Below are positions 52,102 to 59,751 of a DNA stretch of 64,000 nucleotides, in pieces (the first letter of the stretch is position 1; each line of letters begins with the position of its first letter). The translations under genes were made by a program, and so were the position numbers. Under the pieces are notes generated by a model. That model did no database searches, was not told the DNA's origin, and saw nothing but the letters and a program-made list of their open reading frames with translations. Source of the stretch: Sphingomonas sp. Root241 (GTDB lineage: Bacteria > Pseudomonadota > Alphaproteobacteria > Sphingomonadales > Sphingomonadaceae); assembly GCF_001428865.1 (NCBI RefSeq), contig NZ_LMIV01000003.1, forward strand, positions 313,742 to 377,741, written 5' to 3'.

Positions 52102-52130
52102 ATGACTCTTTGCGGACGCGATTGTGACGC
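52102..52130 (-). promoter_or_regulatory. Candidate Pho box upstream of phoX
   Basis: On the minus strand three 7-mers, GCGTCAC, GCGTCCG and GAGTCAT, are separated by exactly 4 nt each, giving the 11-bp period of PhoB direct repeats (consensus half-site CTGTCAT). It lies about 95 nt before the phoX start. PhoB binding is inferred from this spacing and from the gene controlled. Confidence 0.6.
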
Positions 52131-52167
52131 TTTGCCCTGAGCGTCGCCAACGGCTAATCGGCAGGCG

Positions 52168-52683
52168 ATGCAGGATCCCAAGCCCATGCCGAGCCTAGCC
52201 CAGCGCCTATCGGCCTTCGCGCGCCGCGCGCCGGCCGGCGGCGTGGGCAAATGGCCCGAGGGCAGGGTGGCGATGGTGGTGGCGCTGTTGCTCCTCGCCG
52301 GGCCGCTGCTCACGATCGGTGGCGCGCGCCTGCTCGCCGAGCGGCAGCGCACGACCGCCACCCGGATCGAAGCCGAAGCCGCCCCGCGCATCGCCGCCGC
52401 CGAAGCGGCGATCGAGGCGCGATCGCAACTAGGTGCGATACTTGGGCGCCGAACCCTGGGCGCCACGGTGGAGGCGCTCGCGCGGGCGCTCCCGGCGGAC
52501 GCGACCCTGGTTCGCGCCGAACGCAATGCGCAGGGCCGGCTCGCGCTCGAGATAGCCACCGCCGATCCCGACAGGCTGCGCGCCGCACTGCGTCGGGCTC
52601 CTGCATTCACCCGGTTGCGCAATACCGGCCAGCGACAGGCCGATGCCGCGATGATCGTGCTTCTCGAAGGCACGACGGAATGA
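52168..52683 (+). CDS. PilN/GspL-C-like inner membrane protein
   Basis: A 171-residue protein with one membrane helix (VAMVVALLLLAGPLLTIGGA), a coiled-coil-like stretch (IEAEAAPRIAAAEAAIEARS), then a small ferredoxin-like domain (TLVRAERNAQGRLALEIATA). This is the topology of PilN or the C-terminal half of GspL, which link the secretion ATPase to the periplasm. First of three overlapping genes convergent with gspD. A full gspL is at 58124, so this may serve a second assembly platform. Confidence 0.55.
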   Translation: MQDPKPMPSLAQRLSAFARRAPAGGVGKWPEGRVAMVVALLLLAGPLLTIGGARLLAERQRTTATRIEAEAAPRIAAAEAAIEARSQLGAILGRRTLGATVEALARALPADATLVRAERNAQGRLALEIATADPDRLRAALRRAPAFTRLRNTGQRQADAAMIVLLEGTTE

Positions 52684-53138
52684 GGCCGTCTCCGCTCCTG
52701 TTCGGGATCGGCGCCGGCCTGATCGGCCTGCTCGCGCTGTCGCCGTTCACGGGTGCTGCGCTGGGCGATCTCGCGGTGGAGCGGGCGCAGCACGCCCGGA
52801 TCGTGCAGGCCGCGGCGCTGCCCGCACGACAGGCTCCGATCCTGGCCAGGGGGAGCGCGCTCGACGCCATGGATGCCGCGGCCGGGCGGGCGGCGATGAT
52901 GGCGCGCATTCAGCGGCTGGCGAAGGCCGGCGGCGTGCTCGTCGAGGAAACCAGCGCGGCGGACGCACCCGAGGGGCTGGTGGCGCTGCGAGTGCGCGCG
53001 TCGGGTGCGGAGAAGGCGGTACTCGCGCTTGCCGATGCGTTCGAGCGCGAGCGGCCGGTGATGCGCTTTCGAAGCTGGACGCTCGAGCCGATTGCGGGTG
53101 GTGTGCGGCTCACCGCCGAAGCGGTGGCGGCGCGATGA
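52680..53138 (+). CDS. PilO/GspM-type inner membrane protein
   Basis: A 152-residue protein with an N-terminal membrane helix (LLFGIGAGLIGLLALSPFTG), a helical linker, and a ferredoxin-like domain (GLVALRVRASGAEKAVLALA, then RFRSWTLEPIAGGVRLTAE). It fits GspM subtype b or PilO. The start overlaps the preceding stop (ATGA) and its end overlaps the next start. gspM proper lies at 59254. Confidence 0.6.
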   Translation: MRPSPLLFGIGAGLIGLLALSPFTGAALGDLAVERAQHARIVQAAALPARQAPILARGSALDAMDAAAGRAAMMARIQRLAKAGGVLVEETSAADAPEGLVALRVRASGAEKAVLALADAFERERPVMRFRSWTLEPIAGGVRLTAEAVAAR

Positions 53139-53557
53139 CCACGCGTCGCGACAGGATCGTCGTCGGGCTCGCCGGCGGGTTCGCGGTGCTGATGCCGCTG
53201 CTGTTGCTGACGGGCAGGGTCGGTCCCTCCACTTCGCCCGAAGCGCCGCGACCGATACCCACGCCTTTGTCGGAGAGCCCCTCGCCACTGCTCGCGGCGG
53301 CGTTCGAGCGCCCGCTGTTCGCGGCCCCCGCGCCGGCCGAGGACGCTGCGCTGCCCGCCGATGCGCCCGCGTTGATCGGGATCGTCGGTCGTCTCGGCGA
53401 GGATGCGGTGGCGCTGGTCCGCACTGCCGACGGCGCCACGCGCGCGTTGAAAGTGGGAGAGAGCGTCGATGGCTGGCAGCTCGCCAGCCTCGCGATCGAC
53501 GCCGCCTTCTTCACACGCGGCGCACAGCGCGTCCGCGTGCCTTTGCCTGTGGGATAA
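53135..53557 (+). CDS. PilP/GspC-HR-like periplasmic protein
   Basis: A 140-residue protein with one N-terminal membrane anchor, a Pro-rich linker (TSPEAPRPIPTPLSESPSPL) and a small beta domain (ALIGIVGRLGEDAVALVRTA, RALKVGESVDGWQLASL). This fits the homology region of GspC or PilP, which docks the secretin. It overlaps the previous gene and ends just before the family A repeat. A full GspC with PDZ domain is encoded at 55799. Confidence 0.6.
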   Translation: MTTRRDRIVVGLAGGFAVLMPLLLLTGRVGPSTSPEAPRPIPTPLSESPSPLLAAAFERPLFAAPAPAEDAALPADAPALIGIVGRLGEDAVALVRTADGATRALKVGESVDGWQLASLAIDAAFFTRGAQRVRVPLPVG

Positions 53558-53567
53558 ACCTCTCTTA

Positions 53568-53709
53568 CTCCCCTCCCTGCAAGGGAGGGGCCGGGGGTGG
53601 GTGCGAGCCGAAGGCGAGCCCTTCCACAGCGTCTCGACAAAAAGAAAAGGCCGGGCATCGAGCCCGACCTCTTCTTACCCACCCCTAACCCCTCCCTAAA
53701 AGGGAGGGG
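53568..53709. repeat. Dispersed hairpin repeat, family A, copy 3, with terminator hairpin
   Basis: The same ends as the copies at 6437 and 22847. The inner hairpin (AAAAGGCCGGGC with GCCCGACCTCTT, 53645-53674) has two changes relative to the others. It lies between the convergent ends of the small gsp-like trio and gspD. Confidence 0.83.
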
Positions 53710-53721
53710 AATAGCTGGACC

Positions 53722-55788
53722 TCAATAAATCCCGTCGATCTCGACCGTCAGCCGCGGCGTCGGGGGAGCGAGCAACAGGCTGGAGCGCCGCGTGCTGGCG
53801 ATTTCTTCCGAGCGCAGCCGCGCATATTTGTCCTTCGCCGCCGCCGCCGCGTCCGCGGGATCGCGCAGGATCGTCGGCTTGAGGAAGATGAACAGGGTGC
53901 GCTTCTGCCGGCTCTCGCGGCGGCTCTTGAACAGCTCGCCGACGATCGGGATGTCGCCGAGGATCGGCACCTGCTGGCGCGAATCCTGCCGGTCGTCGGT
54001 GATCAGCCCGCCGAGCACGATCGTCTGGCCGTTGTCGGCGAGCACCGTGGTGTTGATCGCGCGGCGATTGGTGACGAGGTCGGACGCCGCCTGGGTCTGC
54101 GCCTCGGCGATCGACGATGCCTCCTGGTTGACTTGCAGCCGGATCGTGTCGCCCGCGTTGATCCGCGGCAGCACGCGCAGGGTGATGCCCACGTCCTTGC
54201 GCTCGATCGTCGTATAGGGCGCGACCGAGGTCGAATCGGTCAGCACCGAACCGGTGACGAAGGGCACATTCTGGCCCGAGACGAACTCGCCCGCGACATT
54301 GTCGAGCACCGTGATCTGCGGCGTCGAAAGCAGATTGGCGCGCGTCGACGTGCCCAGCGCCTGGACGAGGATCGAGAAATCGTCGCCGATGCGGATATTG
54401 CCGGTCAGCCCGTTGCTGATCAGCGCGCCCGCGGGAACGTTGAGCGCCTTGAGGATCGAGCCGAGCGACGTGCCCGCCTGATCGAACGACGTGCCCACGC
54501 CCTGCGGCTGGAGCGCCGCGCCGCTGGTGCCCAGCTGGACGCCCAGCGCCTCGGCGTCGTCGCCGGTGATCTCGGCGATCGCCGCCTCGATCAGCACCTG
54601 CGGGCGCCGCACGTCGAGATCGGTGATCAGCTGCTCGATCGATGCGATCGCGCTCGGGGTACCGCGCACCACCACCGCATTGAGCTCGGGCGCGGGCTGG
54701 ACGGTCAGATCGGGCGTGGAAAAGCCCCGCGGCGTCTCCGCGGGCTTGTTCTCCATCACCGGCTGCGTGGCCGCGTTCGCCGCCTGCATCGCATTGCCCA
54801 GTCCGCCGCCGGTCGAGGCCGCGCTGTTGGAAAGCGCGGAGATGTTCGGCGATCCGCTCAGCCGCGCGAAGGGATTGCTGTTGGAGCCTGACAGGCTTCG
54901 CGCGACCGGATTGTCGGTGCTCTCGCCCTGGCCGAGCACGCCGCGGAGCACTTCGGTCACGGTCTCGGCATCGGCATAATTCAGCCGGAACATGCGCGTG
55001 ATCGGCGTCGCGCCGCCGGGCTGATCGAGCGAGGCTGCGATTCGACGCGCCTCGGCGACCGCGGCGGGGGTGCCGCGGATGATCACCGTGTTGCTGCGGC
55101 CATCGGCGGCGACGCGCGCGCCGGTGCCGCCCTGCTGATCGCCCAGCACGGTCTGGAGCGACTGGGCGACGTCGGCGGCATTGCCATTGCGCAGCGTGAT
55201 CGTCGCGAAGGTCGCGCCGCTGCCGCCGTCCAGCTGGTGGGCGATCGCCTCGACGCGGCGGACATTGTCGGCATAATCGGTGATGACGATCGCGTTGGGG
55301 CTGGTCAGCGGCTCGACACTGCCGAAGGTCGCGACCAATGGACGGACGACGCGCGCGACATCGGCGGAGGGAACGTTGGCGAGGCGGACCATCCGCGTCA
55401 CCAGTTCCTGCCCGCCCGCTGCCCGGCTGGGTACACCGCCGTCGCGCACGGCATTGGCCGCGGGGACGATGCGCCATGCCCGGCCCGAACGCACTGCCGA
55501 GAAGCCGTTGGCGCGCAGCACCGACTGGAACAGTTCCCACACTCCCGAAGGCGAGAGCGGCGTCGCGGAGGTGACCGTGACCACGCCCTTGACCGCGGGA
55601 TCGAGGATCAGCGTGCGGCCGGTGATGCGCGAGATCTGGTCGGCGACGTCGGCGATCTCGACTCCGCGCATGTTGATCACGATGTCGCCCGGCTGGTCCT
55701 GCTCGGCAGCATTCTGCGCGACGGCGACACTGTCCAGCGCGATGCCGGCGAGCGCGAGGGCGGCGAGGGTGGAGCGAATCTTGTGCAC
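53722..55788 (-). CDS. gspD: Type II secretion secretin GspD
   Basis: A 688-residue outer-membrane secretin. A signal peptide (LAALALAGIALDSVAVAQ) is followed by N0-N3 domains (DIVINMRGVEIADVADQISR; ITDYADNVRRVEAIAHQL; repeated NAVVVRGTPSAIASIEQLI) and the secretin core with PQVLIEAAIAEI, VPFVTGS and VPILGDIPIVGELF. It forms the exit channel. First it follows gspC by 10 nt, so it is last of gspG-H-I-C-D. No pilotin was seen. Confidence 0.96.
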   Translation of the reverse strand: MHKIRSTLAALALAGIALDSVAVAQNAAEQDQPGDIVINMRGVEIADVADQISRITGRTLILDPAVKGVVTVTSATPLSPSGVWELFQSVLRANGFSAVRSGRAWRIVPAANAVRDGGVPSRAAGGQELVTRMVRLANVPSADVARVVRPLVATFGSVEPLTSPNAIVITDYADNVRRVEAIAHQLDGGSGATFATITLRNGNAADVAQSLQTVLGDQQGGTGARVAADGRSNTVIIRGTPAAVAEARRIAASLDQPGGATPITRMFRLNYADAETVTEVLRGVLGQGESTDNPVARSLSGSNSNPFARLSGSPNISALSNSAASTGGGLGNAMQAANAATQPVMENKPAETPRGFSTPDLTVQPAPELNAVVVRGTPSAIASIEQLITDLDVRRPQVLIEAAIAEITGDDAEALGVQLGTSGAALQPQGVGTSFDQAGTSLGSILKALNVPAGALISNGLTGNIRIGDDFSILVQALGTSTRANLLSTPQITVLDNVAGEFVSGQNVPFVTGSVLTDSTSVAPYTTIERKDVGITLRVLPRINAGDTIRLQVNQEASSIAEAQTQAASDLVTNRRAINTTVLADNGQTIVLGGLITDDRQDSRQQVPILGDIPIVGELFKSRRESRQKRTLFIFLKPTILRDPADAAAAAKDKYARLRSEEIASTRRSSLLLAPPTPRLTVEIDGIY

Positions 55789-55798
55789 TAGTGTCTCT

Positions 55799-56623
55799 TT
55801 ATCGGAGCGGCACGGTAAGCGTGAGGCGCTTTCCGTCGCGGAGGATCTGGATCTGGGCGGTGCCGCTGGTCTGGGCGGACGCGAATGCGGCGTTGGCGGC
55901 GTTGGGATCGCCGAGCGAAGTGCCGTTGACCGATTGGATCACGTCGCCCGCGACCATTCCGGGCGGGCCGTTATCGCCGATGCGAAAGCCGCCGCTGACC
56001 GGAGTCGCGTCGAAACGCTGGAGCAAACCGGCGGCAGCTGCCGCGGGCGGGGCGGCGGGAGGGGGGGGCGCACCAGCCCCGTTAGCCGGCGCACCCGGCT
56101 GGGGCGTCGTCTGCGCCGCCTGGTTCTGCGCCGCCTCGTTCTGCGCGGCCTGACGCTGCTCGGGCGACAGCGTCGGGTCTGGGAAAGCGAGATATTCGGT
56201 GCGCCCGCCGATCGCGAGGATGATGCGGTCGCGCAGGATCGACTGGATGGTCGCGCCGCTCACCACCTCGCCGACATGGAAGGGCGCCGCTGCCGCGCCG
56301 CTCACCGCGATGAATGCGGTAGAGAGCGAGGCGGGGGTCGCGGCGATCACGCCCTTGAGCTCGAGCGGCAGGCTGGTCGCCTGCGAGGCATCGGCCGCCG
56401 CGCCCTTGCCGAACGGCGCGAGCGCGATCGCGGGCGCGATGTCCGGCGCCACGGCCGGCCCGCTGCGGCCCGAAGGCACGGTGATCGCGCCGGTGCCGGC
56501 ATGCCCCGCCAGCCGCCAGGTCAGCCCGGCGAGCGCGAACGCCACCGAGATCACGACGAGCCCGGTGAGGATGTCGAGCGCAGAGCGCGCTTGGCGCGGC
56601 GTGAGGGAAAGGGCAGGGCTCAT
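55799..56623 (-). CDS. gspC: Type II secretion protein GspC
   Basis: A 274-residue inner-membrane protein. One membrane helix (ILTGLVVISVAFALAGLTW) is followed by the homology region (LPLELKGVIAATPASLSTAF, VVSGATIQSILRDRIILAI), a Gln/Ala/Pro-rich linker and a C-terminal PDZ domain (GPPGMVAGDVIQSVNGTSLG). GspC links the inner platform to the secretin and recruits substrates. The ATG at 56623 overlaps the gspI stop. Confidence 0.94.
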   Translation of the reverse strand: MSPALSLTPRQARSALDILTGLVVISVAFALAGLTWRLAGHAGTGAITVPSGRSGPAVAPDIAPAIALAPFGKGAAADASQATSLPLELKGVIAATPASLSTAFIAVSGAAAAPFHVGEVVSGATIQSILRDRIILAIGGRTEYLAFPDPTLSPEQRQAAQNEAAQNQAAQTTPQPGAPANGAGAPPPPAAPPAAAAAGLLQRFDATPVSGGFRIGDNGPPGMVAGDVIQSVNGTSLGDPNAANAAFASAQTSGTAQIQILRDGKRLTLTVPLR

Positions 56624-56976
56624 CCCCTCCGTCCGTCCACGAAGCCGTCGAGCGATGCAAGGGGGACGCTGTCCTGCGCCGGGAATACGTCGATCCGCAC
56701 GCGCTGGATTTCGGGATCGTCGGTGCCGCTGCGCGCGACCGCGACGCGCCATAGCTGGCCGAGCATCTCGACCTGATCGGTGTTGGCGGCAGGCGCCTTC
56801 GCTTCCAGTTCGGCGAGCCGGTTCTCTGCCACCCACATCGCCGCGGTGCGTCGTTCGAGGCCGCGGGTGGAGTCTATGTGCGATTCGACGGTGCGCATCA
56901 GGCCGACGGCAGCGATGGCGAGCACTGCGAGTGCGACGAGTGCCTCGATGAGGGAGAAGCCGGCCTCCGTGCCCAC
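56620..56976 (-). CDS. gspI: Minor pseudopilin GspI
   Basis: The prepilin motif AGFSLIEALVALAVLAIAAV marks a type IV-pilin-like N-terminus, cleaved after Gly. The remainder (ERRTAAMWVAENRLAELEA) is typical of GspI. A GTG at 56976 gives 118 residues with a short leader. The frame is open to an ATG at 57123, but that extension would translate a dispersed repeat (AGLVPASTAP), so it is probably not used. It overlaps gspC. Confidence 0.88.
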   Translation of the reverse strand: MGTEAGFSLIEALVALAVLAIAAVGLMRTVESHIDSTRGLERRTAAMWVAENRLAELEAKAPAANTDQVEMLGQLWRVAVARSGTDDPEIQRVRIDVFPAQDSVPLASLDGFVDGRRG

Positions 56977-56978
56977 TT

Positions 56979-57099
56979 CGTCACCCCGGACTTGTTCCGG
57001 GGTCCACCGGGCGGCCAGCGACAACAGCGCGGTTCCAGCAGGAGCCTCACAGCCAGCATGCACAGGCGCGGTGGATGCCGGAACAAGTCCGGCATGACG
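56979..57099. repeat. Hairpin repeat between gspH and gspI
   Basis: The arms CGTCACCCCGGACTTGTTCC and GGAACAAGTCCGGCATGACG are reverse complements apart from small changes, about 75 nt apart. It belongs to the common repeat family whose translation gives AGLVPASTAP. It splits gspH from gspI within the operon. Confidence 0.8.
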
Positions 57100-57119
57100 A
57101 GAAATAGGAGTGTCGCGCA

Positions 57120-57608
57120 TCACGCCTTCGGCGCCGGCGCCGGCGCGGGCGCCGCTTGCGCGGTCAGGCCGTCATACGTCACCAGCCAGCGCTGCGATCC
57201 GCTCTCGACCGTGGCCGACATCGGCCGTCCCGCGCCGTCGACGCCGAGGATCACCGGTGGCCGCACGCTGAGCGTCACCACCATGCCGCCCGGCAAACGG
57301 TGAAACCCGAATGCATCGTCGCTTCGCGCGATCATCTGGCCATTGGCGCCGATCGTCGCGAAGCCATAGCCGTGCTTCTCGACCGTGAAGGCCATCATCC
57401 GGTCGCCGAGCATCGCGTCGTCGGCGGCGGCCTGGAGGCGGGTCGCGAGGCGGCGGGCCTCGGTCTCGACGCTCGGCGCGCGGGTGACGCTGCCGATGCC
57501 GAGCGTCACTGCGCCCGCCATCACCGCGATGATGACGAGCACGATCATCATTTCGAGCAGAGTGAAGCCCGCGTCGGTACGATCGTCGGCCCGCTGCTCC
57601 CCCCGCAC
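57120..57608 (-). CDS. gspH: Minor pseudopilin GspH
   Basis: A 162-residue pseudopilin. The leader ends in Asp-Ala-Gly and the mature N-terminus is FTLLEMMIVLVIIAVMAGAV. The rest is beta-rich with RRLATRLQAAADDAMLGDRM and a Pro/Ala tail. It starts with GTG, 3 nt after the gspG stop. Part of the pseudopilus tip. Confidence 0.9.
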   Translation of the reverse strand: MRGEQRADDRTDAGFTLLEMMIVLVIIAVMAGAVTLGIGSVTRAPSVETEARRLATRLQAAADDAMLGDRMMAFTVEKHGYGFATIGANGQMIARSDDAFGFHRLPGGMVVTLSVRPPVILGVDGAGRPMSATVESGSQRWLVTYDGLTAQAAPAPAPAPKA

Positions 57609-57613
57609 GCGCG

Positions 57614-58114
57614 TCAGCCCTTGCCGTCGATATCGGCGTCGACGCCTTCGCCGCCCGGCTTGCCGTCGCGCCCGAGCGAACGGATCGTGAAGCTCATCCC
57701 GTCGGATTGATATTCATAAGGCTTCTGCCACGCATCGAGCGGCGGCGCCGAAAGATAGCCGCCTTGTGCCCAGCTGCCCGGAACCGGCGCCGTCGTCGGC
57801 TTCTCGACCAGAGCCTTCAGCCCCTGTTCCGAGGTCGGGTAGGTGCCGTTGTCGAGGCGGTACATCTTGAGCGCGGCATTGATGCTGGTGATGTTGGACC
57901 GGGTGGTGGTCGCCCGGGCTTCGTCGGGCCGCCCCATCACGTTGACGGTGATCAGGCCGGCGATCACGGCGATGATCACCAGCACGATCATCATCTCGAG
58001 GAGCGTGAAGCCCTGCTCGCCCTTTGCGCCGGGGGCGTCCTTCGGGATTGTGCGGCGCTTGCTGTTCTGCCTAAGCAGTGCGATGTCACTAAACTGTTTC
58101 AAAACTATGCGCAT
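57614..58114 (-). CDS. gspG: Major pseudopilin GspG
   Basis: The mature protein starts FTLLEMMIVLVIIAVIAGLI and has the GspG core YRLDNGTYPTSEQGLKALVE and YLSAPPLDAWQKPYEYQSDG. With the ATG at 58114 the leader is about 35 residues, longer than usual. GspG polymerises into the pseudopilus. It heads gspG-H-I-C-D and is divergent from gspL; the two start codons are only 9 nt apart, so at least one promoter must overlap the other gene. Confidence 0.95.
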   Translation of the reverse strand: MRIVLKQFSDIALLRQNSKRRTIPKDAPGAKGEQGFTLLEMMIVLVIIAVIAGLITVNVMGRPDEARATTTRSNITSINAALKMYRLDNGTYPTSEQGLKALVEKPTTAPVPGSWAQGGYLSAPPLDAWQKPYEYQSDGMSFTIRSLGRDGKPGGEGVDADIDGKG

Positions 58115-58123
58115 CCCCGCCCC

Positions 58124-59257
58124 ATGCGTCCTTCCCATGAAGCAAATGTGACAGCCTCCGCTCGTGCCTTGGGAGCGCCCGACGCGTCGGAACCGCTCGC
58201 CGCGGGTGTCTGGACGCTGGCGGGCGGTCGGCTGATCATAGCGGAGGTGGGCCTGCCTGCAACCGTGCTGGTGCCGAGCGAGCAGGTGCGGTTGCTGGCG
58301 GTGGATTTGCCGTTGCCGAGCCGCACCAAGCGCCTGCAGGCCCTGCCGTTCGCGATCGAAGACCGCATCGCCGAGCCTGTCGACTCGGTTCACATCGTGC
58401 TTGGTGAGGAAGTCGCGCCGGGTCGTTACCTAGTGGCGGTGGTCAAGCATGAGGTTATGGCGCGCTGGGTTGCGATTGTGGAGGAAGCGGGGCTAGGTCA
58501 CGCAGCGATCGTACCCGATGTGTTCGGGCTGCGCCGGCCGGATGAGGGACTTTGGGCAGTGCTGCTCGACTCGGATCGGGCGATTGTTCGGGCGGGCGAT
58601 GGAACCGGCTTTGCCATACCGGCTATCCCGACCAAATTGTTGCAAACGGCGTGGGACGCAGCTGGCAAACCGCCCGCTATCGCCTTGGGACTGCCACTTC
58701 CTGAAGAGATGTGGGGTGGAGAGGGCGCTACCGATACGCCGAGCAACGCCGCCTATTCCGGTTTCGACTTGCGCCAAGGCATTTACGCCCGCCGCCGTGC
58801 GGCTTTGACCAATGTCTGGCGCCGCCTCGGCTGGATCGTGGCGCTGGGTGCGGCGGCGCATGTCGTGATCGCCACTGCCGACACGGTCATGCTGCGGACG
58901 ATCGCCGACCGTCGCGAAGCCGATACGCGCGCGCTCGCCGCCATTGCCGCGCCGGGCGCCAATCTCGGCGGCGATCTCGCCGCGAGCGTCGCCGATCTGT
59001 TGCCGGCCGGCGGCAGCGCGCCGCCCGACACGTTCCTGCCGCTGCTCACCCGCGTATCGGGCGCATTGGGGCCGCTCTCGGGCGCGATCAACGTCCGCGC
59101 GATCAATTATCAGGCCAATGCCCTGACGCTCGACCTCGACGGAACCGAACCCGGGCTCGTCGGTCGTATCGACGCGGCGCTGCGCGCGTCGCGCGTGCCG
59201 GGAAGCGTAACCCGCTCGCCCGACGGCAGCATCCGCATTACGGCGAGCAACGCATGA
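58124..59257 (+). CDS. gspL: Type II secretion protein GspL
   Basis: A 377-residue protein with an N-terminal actin-like cytoplasmic domain (RLLAVDLPLPSRTKRLQALP, APGRYLVAVVKHEVMARW), a membrane helix near 235-255 (LGWIVALGAAAHVVIATAD), and a periplasmic ferredoxin-like domain. GspL recruits the ATPase GspE. The ATG at 58124 is the best start. It overlaps gspM (ATGA). Confidence 0.92.
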   Translation: MRPSHEANVTASARALGAPDASEPLAAGVWTLAGGRLIIAEVGLPATVLVPSEQVRLLAVDLPLPSRTKRLQALPFAIEDRIAEPVDSVHIVLGEEVAPGRYLVAVVKHEVMARWVAIVEEAGLGHAAIVPDVFGLRRPDEGLWAVLLDSDRAIVRAGDGTGFAIPAIPTKLLQTAWDAAGKPPAIALGLPLPEEMWGGEGATDTPSNAAYSGFDLRQGIYARRRAALTNVWRRLGWIVALGAAAHVVIATADTVMLRTIADRREADTRALAAIAAPGANLGGDLAASVADLLPAGGSAPPDTFLPLLTRVSGALGPLSGAINVRAINYQANALTLDLDGTEPGLVGRIDAALRASRVPGSVTRSPDGSIRITASNA

Positions 59258-59751
59258 GAGTCGTCATCGCCCGCGTGCCCGCGCTCGACGCCGCGCTGAT
59301 CCGCTTCGACAATTGGTGGAGCGGCCTCAGCCGGCGTGAGCGCGTGCTGGTTTCGGTACTCGGCGGGCTGCTCGCGTTCGCGGTGCTGGTCTATGGCGTG
59401 ATCAAGCCGCTCCAGGCGGCGCGCGCCGATGCGCTCGCGGACATTCGCACCTATGAGACGCTCAGCGCCCGCATCCGCGCGGCGGGCACGTTGACGGCGG
59501 TACGTCCGGCGCGGCGGCAGGGCGCACCGGCACAGATCGTCAGCAGCTCCGCGACCGGCTTCGGGCTGACGGCCGCTCCGGAAGTCATCCCCGGCGGGAT
59601 CCGCGTGGCGATCGCCGATGCGAGCTACGACACGCTGATGGCGTGGCTCGCCGATCTCGGCGCGTCGAGCGATCTCCGGGTCAAGCGCCTCTCGATCCAG
59701 CGCCGCCCGACCCCGGGCCGCGTCTCGGCGAGCGTTGATTTCGGGGCATGA
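59254..59751 (+). CDS. gspM: Type II secretion protein GspM
   Basis: A 165-residue protein with the GspM start WWSGLSRRERVLVSVLGGLL, one membrane helix, and a ferredoxin-like domain with PGGIRVAIADASYDTLMAWL. It pairs with GspL in the inner-membrane platform. The start overlaps the gspL stop, and the stop overlaps the gspE start. Confidence 0.93.
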   Translation: MRVVIARVPALDAALIRFDNWWSGLSRRERVLVSVLGGLLAFAVLVYGVIKPLQAARADALADIRTYETLSARIRAAGTLTAVRPARRQGAPAQIVSSSATGFGLTAAPEVIPGGIRVAIADASYDTLMAWLADLGASSDLRVKRLSIQRRPTPGRVSASVDFGA

